Shown here one piece after another: positions 1 through 10,098 of a stretch of DNA of 64,000 nucleotides (positions are counted from its first letter, which is position 1; each line of letters starts with the position of its first letter). Made by a program: the position numbers and the translations under genes. This DNA is from Adiantum capillus-veneris (taxonomy: Eukaryota > Streptophyta > Polypodiopsida > Polypodiales > Pteridaceae): contig CM043966.1 of the NCBI GenBank assembly GCA_014529385.2, forward strand, positions 88,504,587 through 88,568,586. The letters run 5' to 3'. The notes under the pieces were generated by a model. That model saw nothing but the letters and a program-made list of their open reading frames with translations, ran no database searches and was not told the DNA's origin.

Positions 1-350
1 CCTCTTTCTAGTACAGTCTGTGGATTTGTGCTTTCTACAACTTTGTATTCTCGTCCATACTTGTCGACAACTATAGATCTCCATTGACAGTCGACTCCGT
101 ATGTGTAGACATATAAGAGCTTGTAATCCGTTATCTCTTCTAGGTATGGATCTGAGCACCTATAAAGATTGACCTCATTGTCGTCAATGTATCTATATAG
201 TCCTTCACTCTCATGACCAATCATCCAAACTCTCTCAACAAGATGGATCTTTATCAATTGCAAGTTTGGAAGATCCATTGTGGGAGGATATTCCTCTATC
301 GTCGGGATCTCCAAGCTTGTGTAAGTTGCATTTGAATCTAGGGTAGACAT
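1..350 (-). CDS. Unidentified protein, 5' part (runs off window start)
   Basis: Reading the minus strand from an ATG at 350-348, the frame stays open for 116 codons to the window edge with no stop. The protein begins MSTLDSNATYTSLEIPTIEE and is rich in Tyr, Asp, Glu and Val, for example YRYIDDNEVNLYRC and LLYVYTYGVDCQWRS. I recognise no domain. There is no signal peptide or membrane segment. It could be the start of a real gene or an exon of a mobile-element protein. Nothing upstream of the ATG (351-800) helps to decide. The uninterrupted frame contrasts with the broken frames of most neighbours. Real coding potential is likely, but the function is unknown. Confidence 0.5.
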   Translation of the reverse strand, partial: MSTLDSNATYTSLEIPTIEEYPPTMDLPNLQLIKIHLVERVWMIGHESEGLYRYIDDNEVNLYRCSDPYLEEITDYKLLYVYTYGVDCQWRSIVVDKYGREYKVVESTNPQTVLER

Positions 351-799
351 GATTTCTAGGCTTAAGAGCTTTTGCTTGGTTCAAGTAGACTTAGTCCACT
401 ATGTTCAAGTTCTTTCGTTAGGGAAAAGTCGAAACTATGTCCAAAACCGCAACCGTTTCGTCACAATTCTCGCAAATTCTCTTTCAGACACCCCTAACTT
501 GCGGATGAATTTTGAGGCCTCAAACGACGTTTTTTTCAAAGTTGAACTCAGGCTATGTAGATCCCTATTTTCCCTCCTTTGGATCCCTACTGTGGCCGGT
601 CTGCTAGCTTAACCAATATTCTAGCTTTTTCTCCCTTGGCACTTCCCCATATTAAATGATCAGTTTAACATGAGAAAATCATTTAGGAGAATTAGATATT
701 GATTATTATGACATGTATAAAAAGATCCATGTACTATTTTAAATGTTTAAATAACATTTAAGGTATATCTCAATCATCGTTGAAAACAATGAAAGTATG
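351..799. other. Intergenic, no feature seen
   Basis: AT-rich sequence. A plus-strand frame of about 87 codons at 349-612 has no recognisable domain and looks fortuitous. No repeat, RNA gene or promoter was identified. Confidence 0.4.
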
Positions 800-1865
800 C
801 CTAACCCAACACTACTCTGGGACTCCAAGTATAGTTTCCCTCTCAGAGGACATGATTCTCTCTGGTGATCTCTCCCCCCTATTCCCCCTTTCAGCTCATA
901 GCAATGCCGAACAGTAAGGAGGACTCACCGTAAAGGGCTTGTTAAATAGCAAGACCTGTGGCACAGTACCGAACACAGGTGGCTCACTGATACATAGCTA
1001 ATCCGCAAGGCTCACCTCCAGTTGTGGGAACTGAATCTAGCTAAAGCTGGGAGAGCTAGCTTCCCCAATACATCCGAATGGATGCTGTCCCACAGTACTC
1101 CTCCCCCAACTAAGGCCATCTACTGGCAGCAGGGGAGTATGTTCTCCCACCCACCTTCCCTTCCCCCTATTTTGCCTACCCCAGTTCATGTTCTACTTAA
1201 TGCTCGTTGGAATGTATCTCTAGACAGGAAGCAATGGCACTTTAAGTTCAAGTCTGTTTGGAATAGTGGAATACCAGCTAAACATTTAGTTGTGCTTTGG
1301 TTAATCTTGCATAAAGCTGTGTGGACAGGTAGTCGTATGCAGAAAGCAGCTTAGGGCCAGGCTTGTGTGTCAACTGCCAAAGGGAAGTGGAGGATATTCC
1401 TCACCTGTTTATGAATTGTATAAAAATTTAAAGCATTTTGGCTCCGCTCTATTCTTCACTGGGCTTTTGCCCGAATTGGAAGCAGATGCTACTGGGAGAC
1501 TCGGTCTCCACCTTTTCAGTTGTATGGAACAAAATAAGGGGTGAATTTTTATGGTCATTTGGAAGGAGAGGAATAACAGGTTGTTTGACGACTCTTACCA
1601 GACTAAAAGTCTGAGAACTGTGTTTGCTACTCTTAAGCTGGGCCAGTGTCGCCTCTACCAAGCTAACTACAAGGTGCCGACCGACTGTATTGGATTTTAC
1701 AACAGCTCATATATAAATAAGCAGCACGAGGTGCTACTTGATGGGTCATATACTCACCTTCAAAGGATGATAGATGAGTGTAGGAATGAAGGCGAAAAGC
1801 TCTACATGCAATACAATAACGGGAACAGGCTGCTGAACATGATGTATATGAATTTAGCCTTGTAA
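800..1865 (+). pseudogene. LINE (non-LTR retrotransposon) 3' end, zf-RVT region, degenerate
   Basis: Broken plus-strand frames resemble the region downstream of the reverse transcriptase in plant LINEs. At about 810-900 there is LWDSKYSFPLRGHDSLW followed by a stop. At 1022-1354 there is a run ending KHLVVLWLILHKAVWTGSRM. At about 1365-1415 a Cys/His segment reads CVNCQREVEDIPHLFMNC, the zf-RVT pattern. At 1551 the frame resumes with VIWKERNNRLFDD, the usual closing motif of this domain. The segments lie in different frames, so indels have accumulated. No poly-A tail or target duplication could be assigned. The element is 5'-truncated, with the RT core not seen, and is certainly non-functional. 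The family assignment rests on motif memory. Confidence 0.6.
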
Positions 1866-2397
1866 CTAGGTGGCGGGACGATCTGTCTTTTGAGCTGGCT
1901 ATTGTATACGGTCATGAATTGTTTTGTATCCGATCATACCATGTAATTTTTTTCCTTCTAATATAATTCACAAGCGCCCCCCTTTATGGAAAAAAAAAGG
2001 CATCTTTTAGAAAGCCGAAAATACAGCTTCCACCATAAAAATTTAATACAGTGCACACAACCCGAGACTAGTGGCATTGGTGGAGAGAAAGGAAGGGCTG
2101 CAATTTTCGGAGTCGAACGAGTCGGACGAAGCCTAAAAGATTGAATGACCCTCTTTTCCCCAGGCCACGAGGCAGTGCTCGAAAAAAATGTTTTTTCTAC
2201 TAACTTGGCAAACCTACATTTGTGAAACATGAACAAAGGTAAATCGACAAAATTTGAAGGTTTTTACACTGAATTACACTTATTTTTTAAAAATTTTGTA
2301 GGTTTTCTCACCTTCAAATATAAAATTTAGAGGTATATTTTAAAAATTGTAGGTGGGATTACACTAAACCTAGCGCTGGCACGAGGACCGAGGCCCG
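1866..2397. other. Intergenic, no feature seen
   Basis: AT-rich, non-coding. It sits between the LINE fragment and the first copy of the 710-bp duplication. Stop-dense minus-strand frames carry no domain. Confidence 0.4.
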
Positions 2398-3106
2398 AAG
2401 TCTTCAAAATTGAGTTGCAGTCAATTGCCCTCATGTCAAATGTGGACGTCAAACGAGGGCAACGCAGAGCGGCGAAGGGATAGGCTCTAAAAGTTATAGA
2501 TTACAGAAGGATATATATTATATAAACCATCATGTTCTGAAGTCAATGTAAAAACCTCCACATTGTGAATAAATTCGTATAAGGCTATGGTCACGCGAGG
2601 CTTAGTTCTCCGTAGATCAGCCTACAGGCCCTGACGCATGGCAGCTTTTCAAAGCTTCTCACCGGCTTAGTACGCCAACTATGCTTATTTTGGCATAGTC
2701 ACAAATCTTTGCCCGTGTACTCTTGGTCAACTCTTTCTCTCTCCTCTTACCTACGCCTTGCCCTTCCTCTCTCTACCTGCTGCTACCGGCGGTGGACGCT
2801 CTGCGCTACTGTCAGTAGTTGTCGAAGCTTAGTGAGAACTAAGCCTCGCGTGACCATGCTCTAATGTGTTCATCGTGAACTGGGTTTCGGAGGCCGGAGT
2901 CCGGACAGCAGAGAATGTGAGCGCCTAATTAACGGCCCTGCATCAGCTTTATCACAAAAGCTCAGTGTCAGTCATGCGCAACTTGCAAGCATCGGGCAGT
3001 CAAATGCTGTTTTTGAGAGATTAAATGTAGGATTCACGCCCCAACGAATCGATAAAAGCCAGTTGTTTGTAGCGCACAGTCCATCCCTTCCGTTTGTAGT
3101 GTGTCT
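2398..3106. repeat. 710-bp direct repeat, copy A
   Basis: This block is repeated at 12326-13035 in the same orientation. Both start at AAGTCTTCAAAATTGAG and end at CCGTTTGTAGTGTGTCT, and beyond these points the flanks differ. By eye only scattered substitutions and a very few indels separate the copies. It is not an LTR pair: the ends are not TG...CA, and no primer-binding site or polypurine tract adjoins them. Copy B lies immediately upstream of the TIR-NBS-LRR relic, so this may be a duplicated piece of that gene's 5' flank. Copy A leads into unrelated sequence. Confidence 0.85.
2583..2861. mobile_element. Tourist-like (PIF/Harbinger) MITE, copy A
   Basis: A 279-bp element with 28-bp terminal inverted repeats, 25 of 28 matching by eye. 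The shared core is ATGGTCACGCGAGGCTTAG. The left end reads GGCTATGG and the right end, reverse complemented, reads GAGCATGG. It is flanked by TAA on both sides (2580-2582 and 2862-2864), the 3-bp target duplication typical of PIF/Harbinger. It has no coding capacity. It sits inside the 710-bp repeat in both copies, so it inserted before that duplication. Confidence 0.75.
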
Positions 3107-3888
3107 AGATGTAGTGAACACAAGAGTGAGAAGCGTCCGGCGGGCTGCAATAAAGGTGACGTGGAAGGCTATTTTTAGCTAGCCGCTCGCCGAAAAGAGT
3201 TAGCCCTCTCCCACTCCAGCCAGCCATGCCATATTTGGCTGGCCAATCAAAAGCGAGTGTGCACAACGGCTTGTCATCCCCTTGCCGGCAAAAGGCAACG
3301 TTTCGCTTCTCCATACACGCAGGACTATCTTTCGACTTCTTCACGAGCTCAACATAATCTCCTTCTTCACAAGTATTTGATTTGACAACAACCCCCCCCC
3401 CCCCCCCCCCCCCAACCCCCCAAAAAAAACCCCCCAAAACAAACACACGCCATGCTTCAAATTACACACACACACACACACACAAAAATATTATTGCTGA
3501 CAGGATTTTGATCTCTCACACACACACACTCACTCACTAACATAAGAATGGCGTTTTGACACTTGAGTCGTTTTCCAGAAAAAGAAATTTCTTTTATGCA
3601 TTGCTTACACAAACAGTACTGTGTACTGCTAACGATTATTGCTCAAGCTTAGCAACTCAAGCTTGATGTTTCAACCTTTGAGTATTCTTTTATGCATATC
3701 CAATAATAAAACTATTGCTAATGATTGCTCCACCTCAAGCTTAATTTAGTATAAGAGTACTCTTTTATGCATTAAAAAAAAAAAAAAAAAACTAAATAGA
3801 CAGCTTCGTTACATTGTCATATGGTTTTAGAGAGGGTCTCCCACTAAGTGAAATGCTTGTATTCCTTCTTGTGGATTGTTAGGGATAT
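3107..3888. other. Non-coding, with poly-C and (CA)n tracts
   Basis: Contains a C run at 3392-3413, a second C stretch at 3416-3421, (CA)n at about 3463-3483 and an A run at about 3773-3791. The motif CTTTTATGCAT recurs near 3592, 3690 and 3761. The left end of the Harbinger element must lie somewhere here, but I could not find its terminal inverted repeat. The minus-strand frame over the C run (glycine-rich) is an artefact of the homopolymer. Confidence 0.5.
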
Positions 3889-5166
3889 TTGCAGGCCGCA
3901 TATCCAATGAGTCACTACAGTGCACGCATCTCGAAGCGACCTAGGGGTGGTCAACGAATGGCTAGGGTTAACGAGGGAGGGTTAGACAGCCAAGAGAGTG
4001 TTCCTTCAAGAGAGTCTACTGGGTTGGGTGGTAACGAAACAATGTCTGAAACCCAATTGAACGAAGACCTAGGGTTTATGCAGTTGCTTCAAGAGGATGG
4101 TTGGGGGGGCTCATTGAATGAGAGTCAGTCAATTAAGAACATAGGATTGAGCCAGCCAACCATTCCTTTCCAGTCGAGTGTTGTTCCGGGTGTTTCCTTC
4201 ATACGGTCAAGACCCCAACCTACATCAGTTTCCCCGTTGATTCCCCAAGGCTTCAGGCCTCCTTGCATGGGGGCTTCTGTGACCATGCCCGCATTGAATG
4301 TTAGGCCTTCTCTTCTGTCCACTGCCCCATCTATTGTTCCATTGCGTCCTCCTGTGACCTCATCTAGCGAGTCGACCAAGGGGGCTAAACGCCCTCGTGT
4401 GGCGATACCAGTGTGGGACGAGACCGCAACATCGACCTTGCTTAAACACTACGAAGATCGATGGTCTCATGTGAACAAAGGAAATTTGAGACCGAAAGAA
4501 TGGGACGAAGTTACATTGCAATTAAACAATGAGGTCACTGGCACCTTTACACCACAGCAGGTCAGGAACCGCATAGACACTCTTAGAAAAAAATATATAA
4601 AAAAAAAATCAAAAACAACAACCACTGGGGGGGGAGGGTCCACATGGGAATACTTCGAGGTGGTCGACACTTTGTGGTCATCCACTCCATGATGTGTGGG
4701 GATTCCTAGAGCCTTTGATAGTGCTAGCTTGCAAAGCACTCATGCAGGAAGTCAGGGCACTCAACAGGGAGATGGCATAGATGACGGAGAGGATGAGGGG
4801 GAGGGGGAGATTGGTGGGGAGATAGGGGGCGAGGGTGAGACTATTGTAGAGGAGACTGCGAGTGTGACAGGCGCAACGGATGCGGGGGATGCAACACGAA
4901 TCCCTCAGGTCGAAGATCTTCCTGGAGTTAAAGCGCAAAAAGTGAAAGAGCCCAAACGCACATCGCTAGGATCTATTGCCAAAGTGCTCGGAGAGGGGAT
5001 GAAAGGGATGGCCCAAACAATGAAAAACTGCGAGAAGGAGCGGGCTGCTCAAGAGGAAAGATTGTTGAAGCTCAGGATGGACGAGGAGGCTCGACGAATG
5101 GAGATGTACATAAAATTTCAACTGGACCTCGCAAAGATTGTCACCAAATCCAAGGTACTTTACTAA
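3889..5166 (+). pseudogene. Harbinger ORF1: Myb/trihelix-like DNA-binding protein, one nonsense codon
   Basis: In PIF/Harbinger elements this protein partners the transposase, binding element DNA and aiding nuclear entry. The single frame spans 425 codons and is interrupted only by TGA at 4690-4692. The N-terminal ~160 residues are low-complexity and Pro/Ser-rich. Residues ~170-265 form a trihelix-like domain with the pattern W-DE...LLKHYEDRW, RPKEWDEVTLQLN, and QVRNRIDTLRKKYIKK before WEYFEVVDTLW. Beyond the stop come an acidic Gly/Glu stretch and a charged helix rich in Glu, Arg and Met. The TGA is one transition from CGA. I kept the first codon of the open frame as the start; the ATG at 3907 is an equally possible start. 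The copia insertion lies just 3' and leaves this frame intact. Confidence 0.75.
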
Positions 5167-5220
5167 TCGCCATAAAATTGTGTTGAGGGAGGGAGTGAGG
5201 GAGGAAGGATATATTTAAAT
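5167..5220. other. Harbinger ORF1-ORF2 spacer, left half, ending in TAAAT target duplication
   Basis: Short purine-rich spacer. Its last five bases (5216-5220, TAAAT) match 10326-10330 on the far side of the copia element. Confidence 0.8.
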
Positions 5221-5447
5221 TGTTGGAATTAGGGTTGCAGAGAAACACACACAGCTTGGAGAAGACGAAGGAAGCTCAAGGCACACAATAGAGAGTGTGT
5301 TACTTAGTGTGCAATGGAAAGATTGTTAGCCCTAGAGTGATGGGCGTATATACAATGCACGGGGGAAAAAACCTCCTAAAGAGGGAAAAAATGCCCCGGC
5401 GGTCCTAGTGTGTTCACACACATCACTACCACATGTATATGGTAACA
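5221..5447 (-). repeat. Copia 3' LTR (left end of element)
   Basis: 227 bp, TG...CA ends, identical by eye to 10099-10325. Since the element is read on the minus strand, this is the 3' LTR. It is preceded, in element orientation, by the polypurine tract at 5449-5460. Confidence 0.95.
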
Positions 5448-5448
5448 A

Positions 5449-5460
5449 ATCCCCCCTGGA
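5449..5460 (-). promoter_or_regulatory. Copia polypurine tract
   Basis: The minus strand reads TCCAGGGGGGATT directly before the 3' LTR, the primer site for plus-strand DNA synthesis. Confidence 0.8.
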
Positions 5461-5522
5461 GTGATGCGGTGAACGAGAGCTGGCACATGAGTAAAGGGAA
5501 GTGCCATGCCCTGAGGACAGGA

Positions 5523-8078
5523 TCAGTCCACAAAGGGGAGTAAGCCCAAAGCTTTGCGGAAAGCTTCAAGCTTCTCACGAGACAATGCCTTTGTGAAAAG
5601 ATCTGCAAGGTTGTCCTGTGTTGGCACATAAGCCAAGCTGATCTCTCCTGCTGAGAGCCTCTCCCTGACATAGTGGTAATGCACCTCAATGTGCTTTGTG
5701 CGAGCATGAAAAACTGGGTTCCTCGCAACTGCCAATGCGCTCTGACTGTCAGTGTAGATAGTGTTGGAAGTGTCCTGTCCAACACCCAAGTCAGCCATAA
5801 GGCGTCTGAGCCATACACACTCAACCGTAGCTGTGAAGACTGCCCTGTACTCAGCCTCACAACTCGAAGTGGCCACAGTAGGTTGCTTCTTGCTCAACCA
5901 TGATATACATGAACTGCCAAGCATGAAACAAAAACCACTTGTGGACACTCGTGTGTCAAAACAACCAGCCCAATCTGAGTCCGAAAAAGCATGTAAGTCT
6001 GGCGGCAATGATCCCCCCTTGAGATAAAACAAGCCAAGATGTAAAGTGCCACTAAGGTAGCGGAAAATCCTCTGGACAGCCTGCCAATGCTTAGACCCTG
6101 GGCTATGCATAAATCTGCTGACGTGCGAGACTGCAAACTGAATATCTGGCCTCGTGTTGCATACATAAATGAGGCAGCCAACAGCAGTTTGGTAAAGAGT
6201 GACATCAGCATGATCGCCAGCATCATGCAGACTCAACTTCAAACCTGTTTCCATGGGAGTGGCAATAGGTTTGCAACCCTCAAGTCCAAACTTACATAGC
6301 AATGTCTCTATGTAACTTTTCTGACACAAGGCAATACCACCATCACACTGTTTAAACTGTATACCCAAGTAATGATGCAACAGCCCCAAATCTTTCATCT
6401 TGAAAGTAGCATTCAAATCAGCCTTAAATTCAGAAATATGTCTCTCATTTGGTCCAGTGATCAGCAAATCATCAACATAAAGAACCACAATGAGAAATAC
6501 ATCATCCTCACGCTTTACATACAATGTGCTTTCTGTTGGACTGTTACGAAAGCCTCGTTTAACCAAATGAGTGTCAGCTTTCTCATACCAAGCACGAGGA
6601 GATTGCTTCAACCCATACAAAGCCTTCTTACATTTGCACACTTTGTCGTCTTGTCCTTTTATGACAAAACCGCGAGGCTGCGTTACATAAACTTCCTCAA
6701 ATATGTCACCATTCAAGAAAGCAGTAACAATGTCTGATTGATGTACATCCCAACCAAAATGAGCTGCCAATGCACATAGAAAACGTACAGTAGTCATACG
6801 ACAAGTGGGAGCAAAAGTCTCTTCATAATCTATGCCTTTTTGTTGTGCATAACCCTTTGCAACAAGTCGAGCCTTATGGCGATCGATCTCACCATCCGGC
6901 TTGCGTTTCAACTTGTAAACCCACTTCGTACCAATGGCCTTTTTGCCAGGAGGCAAATCACATAAAGTCCATGTGTCATTCTCTATAAGTGCATCATATT
7001 CTGATTTCATGGCAGCAATCCAATTTTCTGAATTCTGTGCTTCATCAAAAGACAGAGGCTCCTCAACATCATGTAAACTAGACACAGCCAAAGCATAACA
7101 ATCTGATGCATAAGATGCATGGCGAGAGCCTGAACGAGTACGACTAGATAAAGGTGCATCCAATTTACTGTCACGCAATGTGTGCACCAGCCATTTTGGC
7201 ATACCTCTAGCCTGCTCATTTTCAGCCCTTTCCTCATCAAGTACATCATGTACATCTGCATCAGTAATAGGCTGTTCTAAAACATTTTCAGAAACCCCCA
7301 TAGGCTGTACATTTGCCTCATTGGAACTTACATTCGTATTTCCACCACTGAAAAGAGGCAACAAAGTGTCATAAATGTCCTGTGAGCTTACATTACTGTC
7401 TCTAGTACATGACAACAAGGGCTGAACAGAATCTTCCACAAACACTACATCCCGTGAAACTAGAATACGTTTTGTTTGCGGATGATACAACCTGTAACCT
7501 TTGCTTTCAGCACTATAACCAACAAAAATACATTTGACAGCCTTATCATCCAATTTTCTGCGCTGCACTTGTGGCACCAAAGCATATGCCAAACAGCCAA
7601 AAACACGCATGTGCTCAATAGAAGGCTTTCTATCATGCCATGCTTCATATGGAGTAATAGACTGCAAAGCTTTCGTAGGACACCTGTTAAGTACATAAGT
7701 GGCACACATGATGGCCTCAAGCCAAAAAGAATGTGGCAAAGCTTGACTTTTGACCATACATCGTGCCATTTCCGTTAGTGACCTGTTTTTCCTCTCAGCA
7801 ACACCATTTTGCTGAGGTGTATAAGGCACTGTACATTGGTGTTTTATCCCACGACTAGCCAGAAATGCATTAAATTCATGAGACATATACTCCCCCCCTC
7901 GATCGGAACGGAGGGTGCCCATAGTACATTTTGAGACATTTTCAGCCATAGCCAAAAATTGTTTGAAGCACATAAAAACTTCGGACTTCTCTTTAAGCGG
8001 AAATACCCATGCATGCCTGGAGTAATCATCAATGAAAGTCACGAAGTACAGGTAATTGCCCAAGGACGGAGTTTGCAT
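5523..8078 (-). CDS. Copia pol, main part: integrase core, reverse transcriptase, RNase H
   Basis: 851 codons without a stop from the ATG at 8078; the true pol frame extends a few codons upstream, to the frameshift. The integrase core is near the N-terminus, with DDYSRHAWVF, then SDRGGEY and NGVAERKNR supplying the D,D,E triad. The RT begins around residue 370 with TWTLCDLPPGKKAIGTKWVY, then KARLVAKGYAQ, AFLNGDIFEEVYV, CKKALYGLKQSPRAWY and the catalytic VLYVDDLLITG. RNase H follows, with STSGFCFMLG, SSCEAEYRAV, YTDSQSALAVARNP and RTKHIEVHYHYVRE. The frame ends LGLLPFVD about 75 bp before the 3' LTR. All visible catalytic motifs are intact. It lies one frame away from the gag-protease frame, because of a frameshift around 8100-8110. 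Confidence 0.92.
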   Translation of the reverse strand: MQTPSLGNYLYFVTFIDDYSRHAWVFPLKEKSEVFMCFKQFLAMAENVSKCTMGTLRSDRGGEYMSHEFNAFLASRGIKHQCTVPYTPQQNGVAERKNRSLTEMARCMVKSQALPHSFWLEAIMCATYVLNRCPTKALQSITPYEAWHDRKPSIEHMRVFGCLAYALVPQVQRRKLDDKAVKCIFVGYSAESKGYRLYHPQTKRILVSRDVVFVEDSVQPLLSCTRDSNVSSQDIYDTLLPLFSGGNTNVSSNEANVQPMGVSENVLEQPITDADVHDVLDEERAENEQARGMPKWLVHTLRDSKLDAPLSSRTRSGSRHASYASDCYALAVSSLHDVEEPLSFDEAQNSENWIAAMKSEYDALIENDTWTLCDLPPGKKAIGTKWVYKLKRKPDGEIDRHKARLVAKGYAQQKGIDYEETFAPTCRMTTVRFLCALAAHFGWDVHQSDIVTAFLNGDIFEEVYVTQPRGFVIKGQDDKVCKCKKALYGLKQSPRAWYEKADTHLVKRGFRNSPTESTLYVKREDDVFLIVVLYVDDLLITGPNERHISEFKADLNATFKMKDLGLLHHYLGIQFKQCDGGIALCQKSYIETLLCKFGLEGCKPIATPMETGLKLSLHDAGDHADVTLYQTAVGCLIYVCNTRPDIQFAVSHVSRFMHSPGSKHWQAVQRIFRYLSGTLHLGLFYLKGGSLPPDLHAFSDSDWAGCFDTRVSTSGFCFMLGSSCISWLSKKQPTVATSSCEAEYRAVFTATVECVWLRRLMADLGVGQDTSNTIYTDSQSALAVARNPVFHARTKHIEVHYHYVRERLSAGEISLAYVPTQDNLADLFTKALSREKLEAFRKALGLLPFVD

Positions 8079-8098
8079 GGGCCCACAAACATGTGGCC

Positions 8099-9784
8099 CT
8101 AACTTGAACCATCCTTTGGAAACTTAGAACGCTGCATTTTACCCAGAATACAGCCTTCACAAACATGTTTGACAGGTGCTTCAAGAGGCGGCAAAGAAGC
8201 AACCATATCAGATTTCTGCAAACGCAGCAAACTGGCAAAATTCAGATGACCAAAACGTGCATGCCAAAGTTTTGCATCTGAAATAGCCCTTGAATCTACA
8301 ACAGCATTTGCAAAATTTTGTCCACACTTGTCATACAAAGTGAGCTTATACAGCCCACGGCACAAAAGCCCAGATGCAACAATTTCATCACCAAAACTGA
8401 GATCATGAACTGTACATCTGTCATCCACAAATTTGACTACAAGTCCAAGTCTAGCAAGTGCGGATACAAACAAGAGATTCTTCTTGATCCCAGGTACATC
8501 AAGTGCATCAACAAGTGTGAAGGAATTGCCATTAGCAGCAGTGAGCACAATCTTTCCAACTCCCTGAACTGGATAAGAGGCGTTGTTGGCACAAGTGACT
8601 GAATTCCCATGAGGGACAGACTCGAGAGAGGTAAACAATTCACGATGTGAGGTAATGTGCTTTGTAGCACCACTGTCAAAATACCACACATGTGAATCTG
8701 CAGCAACTGACAAGCATGCATCATGGACAGCAGGATTGTAAGTGCACTCTGCGCTAAAAGCCCATTCTGCATCAACATCAGCATCACAATCTCCTTTCAC
8801 AAAAGACTCAACAATGGCTGCATTTGTAGTGGAACCAGCATTTGCAGTGGAACCACCCTCTTTCTTCTTAGCCTCTTTGGCCTTCAACTTAGGACACGAC
8901 TTGATCAAGTGATCATTGGCTTTACAATAATGGCAACGCATCTTCTTTTTGCGCTTATCACCAGAATTGCCAGACGAAGTGCTGCCAGCAGAAGCATTAG
9001 GAACAGAATTTTTGCCACTCACAGCAGAACCATAAGAAGTGGCTTCATTACTGTTACCACCCTTTCTTTGAGAAGCAATAAAAGCCTGTTCAACTGCACG
9101 CTGCCTAGTCCTGTTTTTTCTAGAAAGTGACTCTTGCAACAACAATGTGCATAATGCATCAAACTTGACAACTTCAGGATTTCCTTGGGTCATGAGTCTC
9201 CAAGTACTAGCAAAAGTCTGGTAGGAATCTGGTAAGGCATCAAGAACAGTTTGCACAAGGGAACTGTCTGAAATGACTTCACCTGCAGAAATGAGTTGCT
9301 CATTGATATCCTTGACACTAGCAAGGAAAGTGTCCATATCATCTTCCTCATGCATAATCTTCGACTCTAGCTCTTTACGCAGCAAAGCAATTTTAGCCTC
9401 ATTGCGGCTTGCATAAAGACCTGCTAGAATATCCCAAGCCTGTTTTGCAGATTTTGCTGAACGGATGTGAGGAATAATGGTGCGCTTCACAGACAACGCA
9501 ATCAATGCATGAGCCTGCGCATCCTTAACATCCCAACGAGCTTGTTCTGCCGAAGGCAAAACAACTCTAACAACTGCAATCCTTGCAGCAAGACCTGCAA
9601 CATCCTCAACATCGCCTACATCTTCAGAACCAGGACGTACATCAATGCCCTGCACAATGTTCCAGACACCTTTTGACACAAGAACATGTTGCATCATATA
9701 AGCCCACATAGGGTAGTTGTCCCCATCCAACCTGTCCTCAGCAGCAAACATCTTGAACACATCTGTGTTGTTGTTGTCAGCCAT
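8099..9784 (-). CDS. Copia gag, protease and integrase zinc-binding region
   Basis: The start is placed at the ATG at 9784 (MADNNNTDVFKMF), about 315 bp downstream of the 5' LTR; an in-frame ATG 20 codons upstream is less gag-like. It holds a retrotransposon gag domain (residues ~15-235, with YPMWAYMMQHVL and LRKELESKIMHEEDD), a Ser/Asn/Gly-rich linker, and a CCHC knuckle CHYCKANDHLIKSC. The protease has its active site at VWYFDSGATKHI. The gag-pre-integrase region carries LWHARFGHLNF and HVCEGCILGKMQRSKF, giving the HHCC zinc ligands. The frame then stops at 8099-8101, a few residues before the integrase core. Copia elements normally encode gag and pol in one frame, so this stop reflects a single-base frameshift in this copy. 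Confidence 0.9.
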   Translation of the reverse strand: MADNNNTDVFKMFAAEDRLDGDNYPMWAYMMQHVLVSKGVWNIVQGIDVRPGSEDVGDVEDVAGLAARIAVVRVVLPSAEQARWDVKDAQAHALIALSVKRTIIPHIRSAKSAKQAWDILAGLYASRNEAKIALLRKELESKIMHEEDDMDTFLASVKDINEQLISAGEVISDSSLVQTVLDALPDSYQTFASTWRLMTQGNPEVVKFDALCTLLLQESLSRKNRTRQRAVEQAFIASQRKGGNSNEATSYGSAVSGKNSVPNASAGSTSSGNSGDKRKKKMRCHYCKANDHLIKSCPKLKAKEAKKKEGGSTANAGSTTNAAIVESFVKGDCDADVDAEWAFSAECTYNPAVHDACLSVAADSHVWYFDSGATKHITSHRELFTSLESVPHGNSVTCANNASYPVQGVGKIVLTAANGNSFTLVDALDVPGIKKNLLFVSALARLGLVVKFVDDRCTVHDLSFGDEIVASGLLCRGLYKLTLYDKCGQNFANAVVDSRAISDAKLWHARFGHLNFASLLRLQKSDMVASLPPLEAPVKHVCEGCILGKMQRSKFPKDGSS

Positions 9785-10084
9785 GGTAAATGCTGCACCT
9801 GATGTGAAAACTGCCCGAAAATAGGAGAAATGGAGCGGGAACAACTTGTGCTATATAGCACAAACCGTAGAAGACTATAAGGCACCTGTTATGCAGAAAA
9901 CGGCACTGATAGAAAATTTGCACAAAATGACGAAATAGCCTGTGCAGTACTGCCCGTAGTGGAAACGGAGGCCAAAATGAGCCCAAATCAAAATTCTGAG
10001 CTACGAACGCTCACCAAAGCTCACTGAAATCGGAGAAAGTGAGCGCTGGAGCAGCTGGCGACTAAGCCCGGGAGGACGTGACCT

Positions 10085-10097
10085 GCTCTGATACCAA
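10085..10097 (-). promoter_or_regulatory. Copia primer-binding site (initiator Met-tRNA)
   Basis: Directly inside the 5' LTR the minus strand reads TTGGTATCAGAGC, the usual plant copia site complementary to the 3' end of initiator methionine tRNA. Confidence 0.9.
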
Positions 10098-10098
10098 T

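Noticed and set aside
3105-3446. 113-codon minus-strand frame, glycine-rich
   Set aside because: Created by the C homopolymer; no domain.
5673-6737. Plus-strand frames within the copia element
   Set aside because: Shadows of the minus-strand pol frame, which has full family homology.
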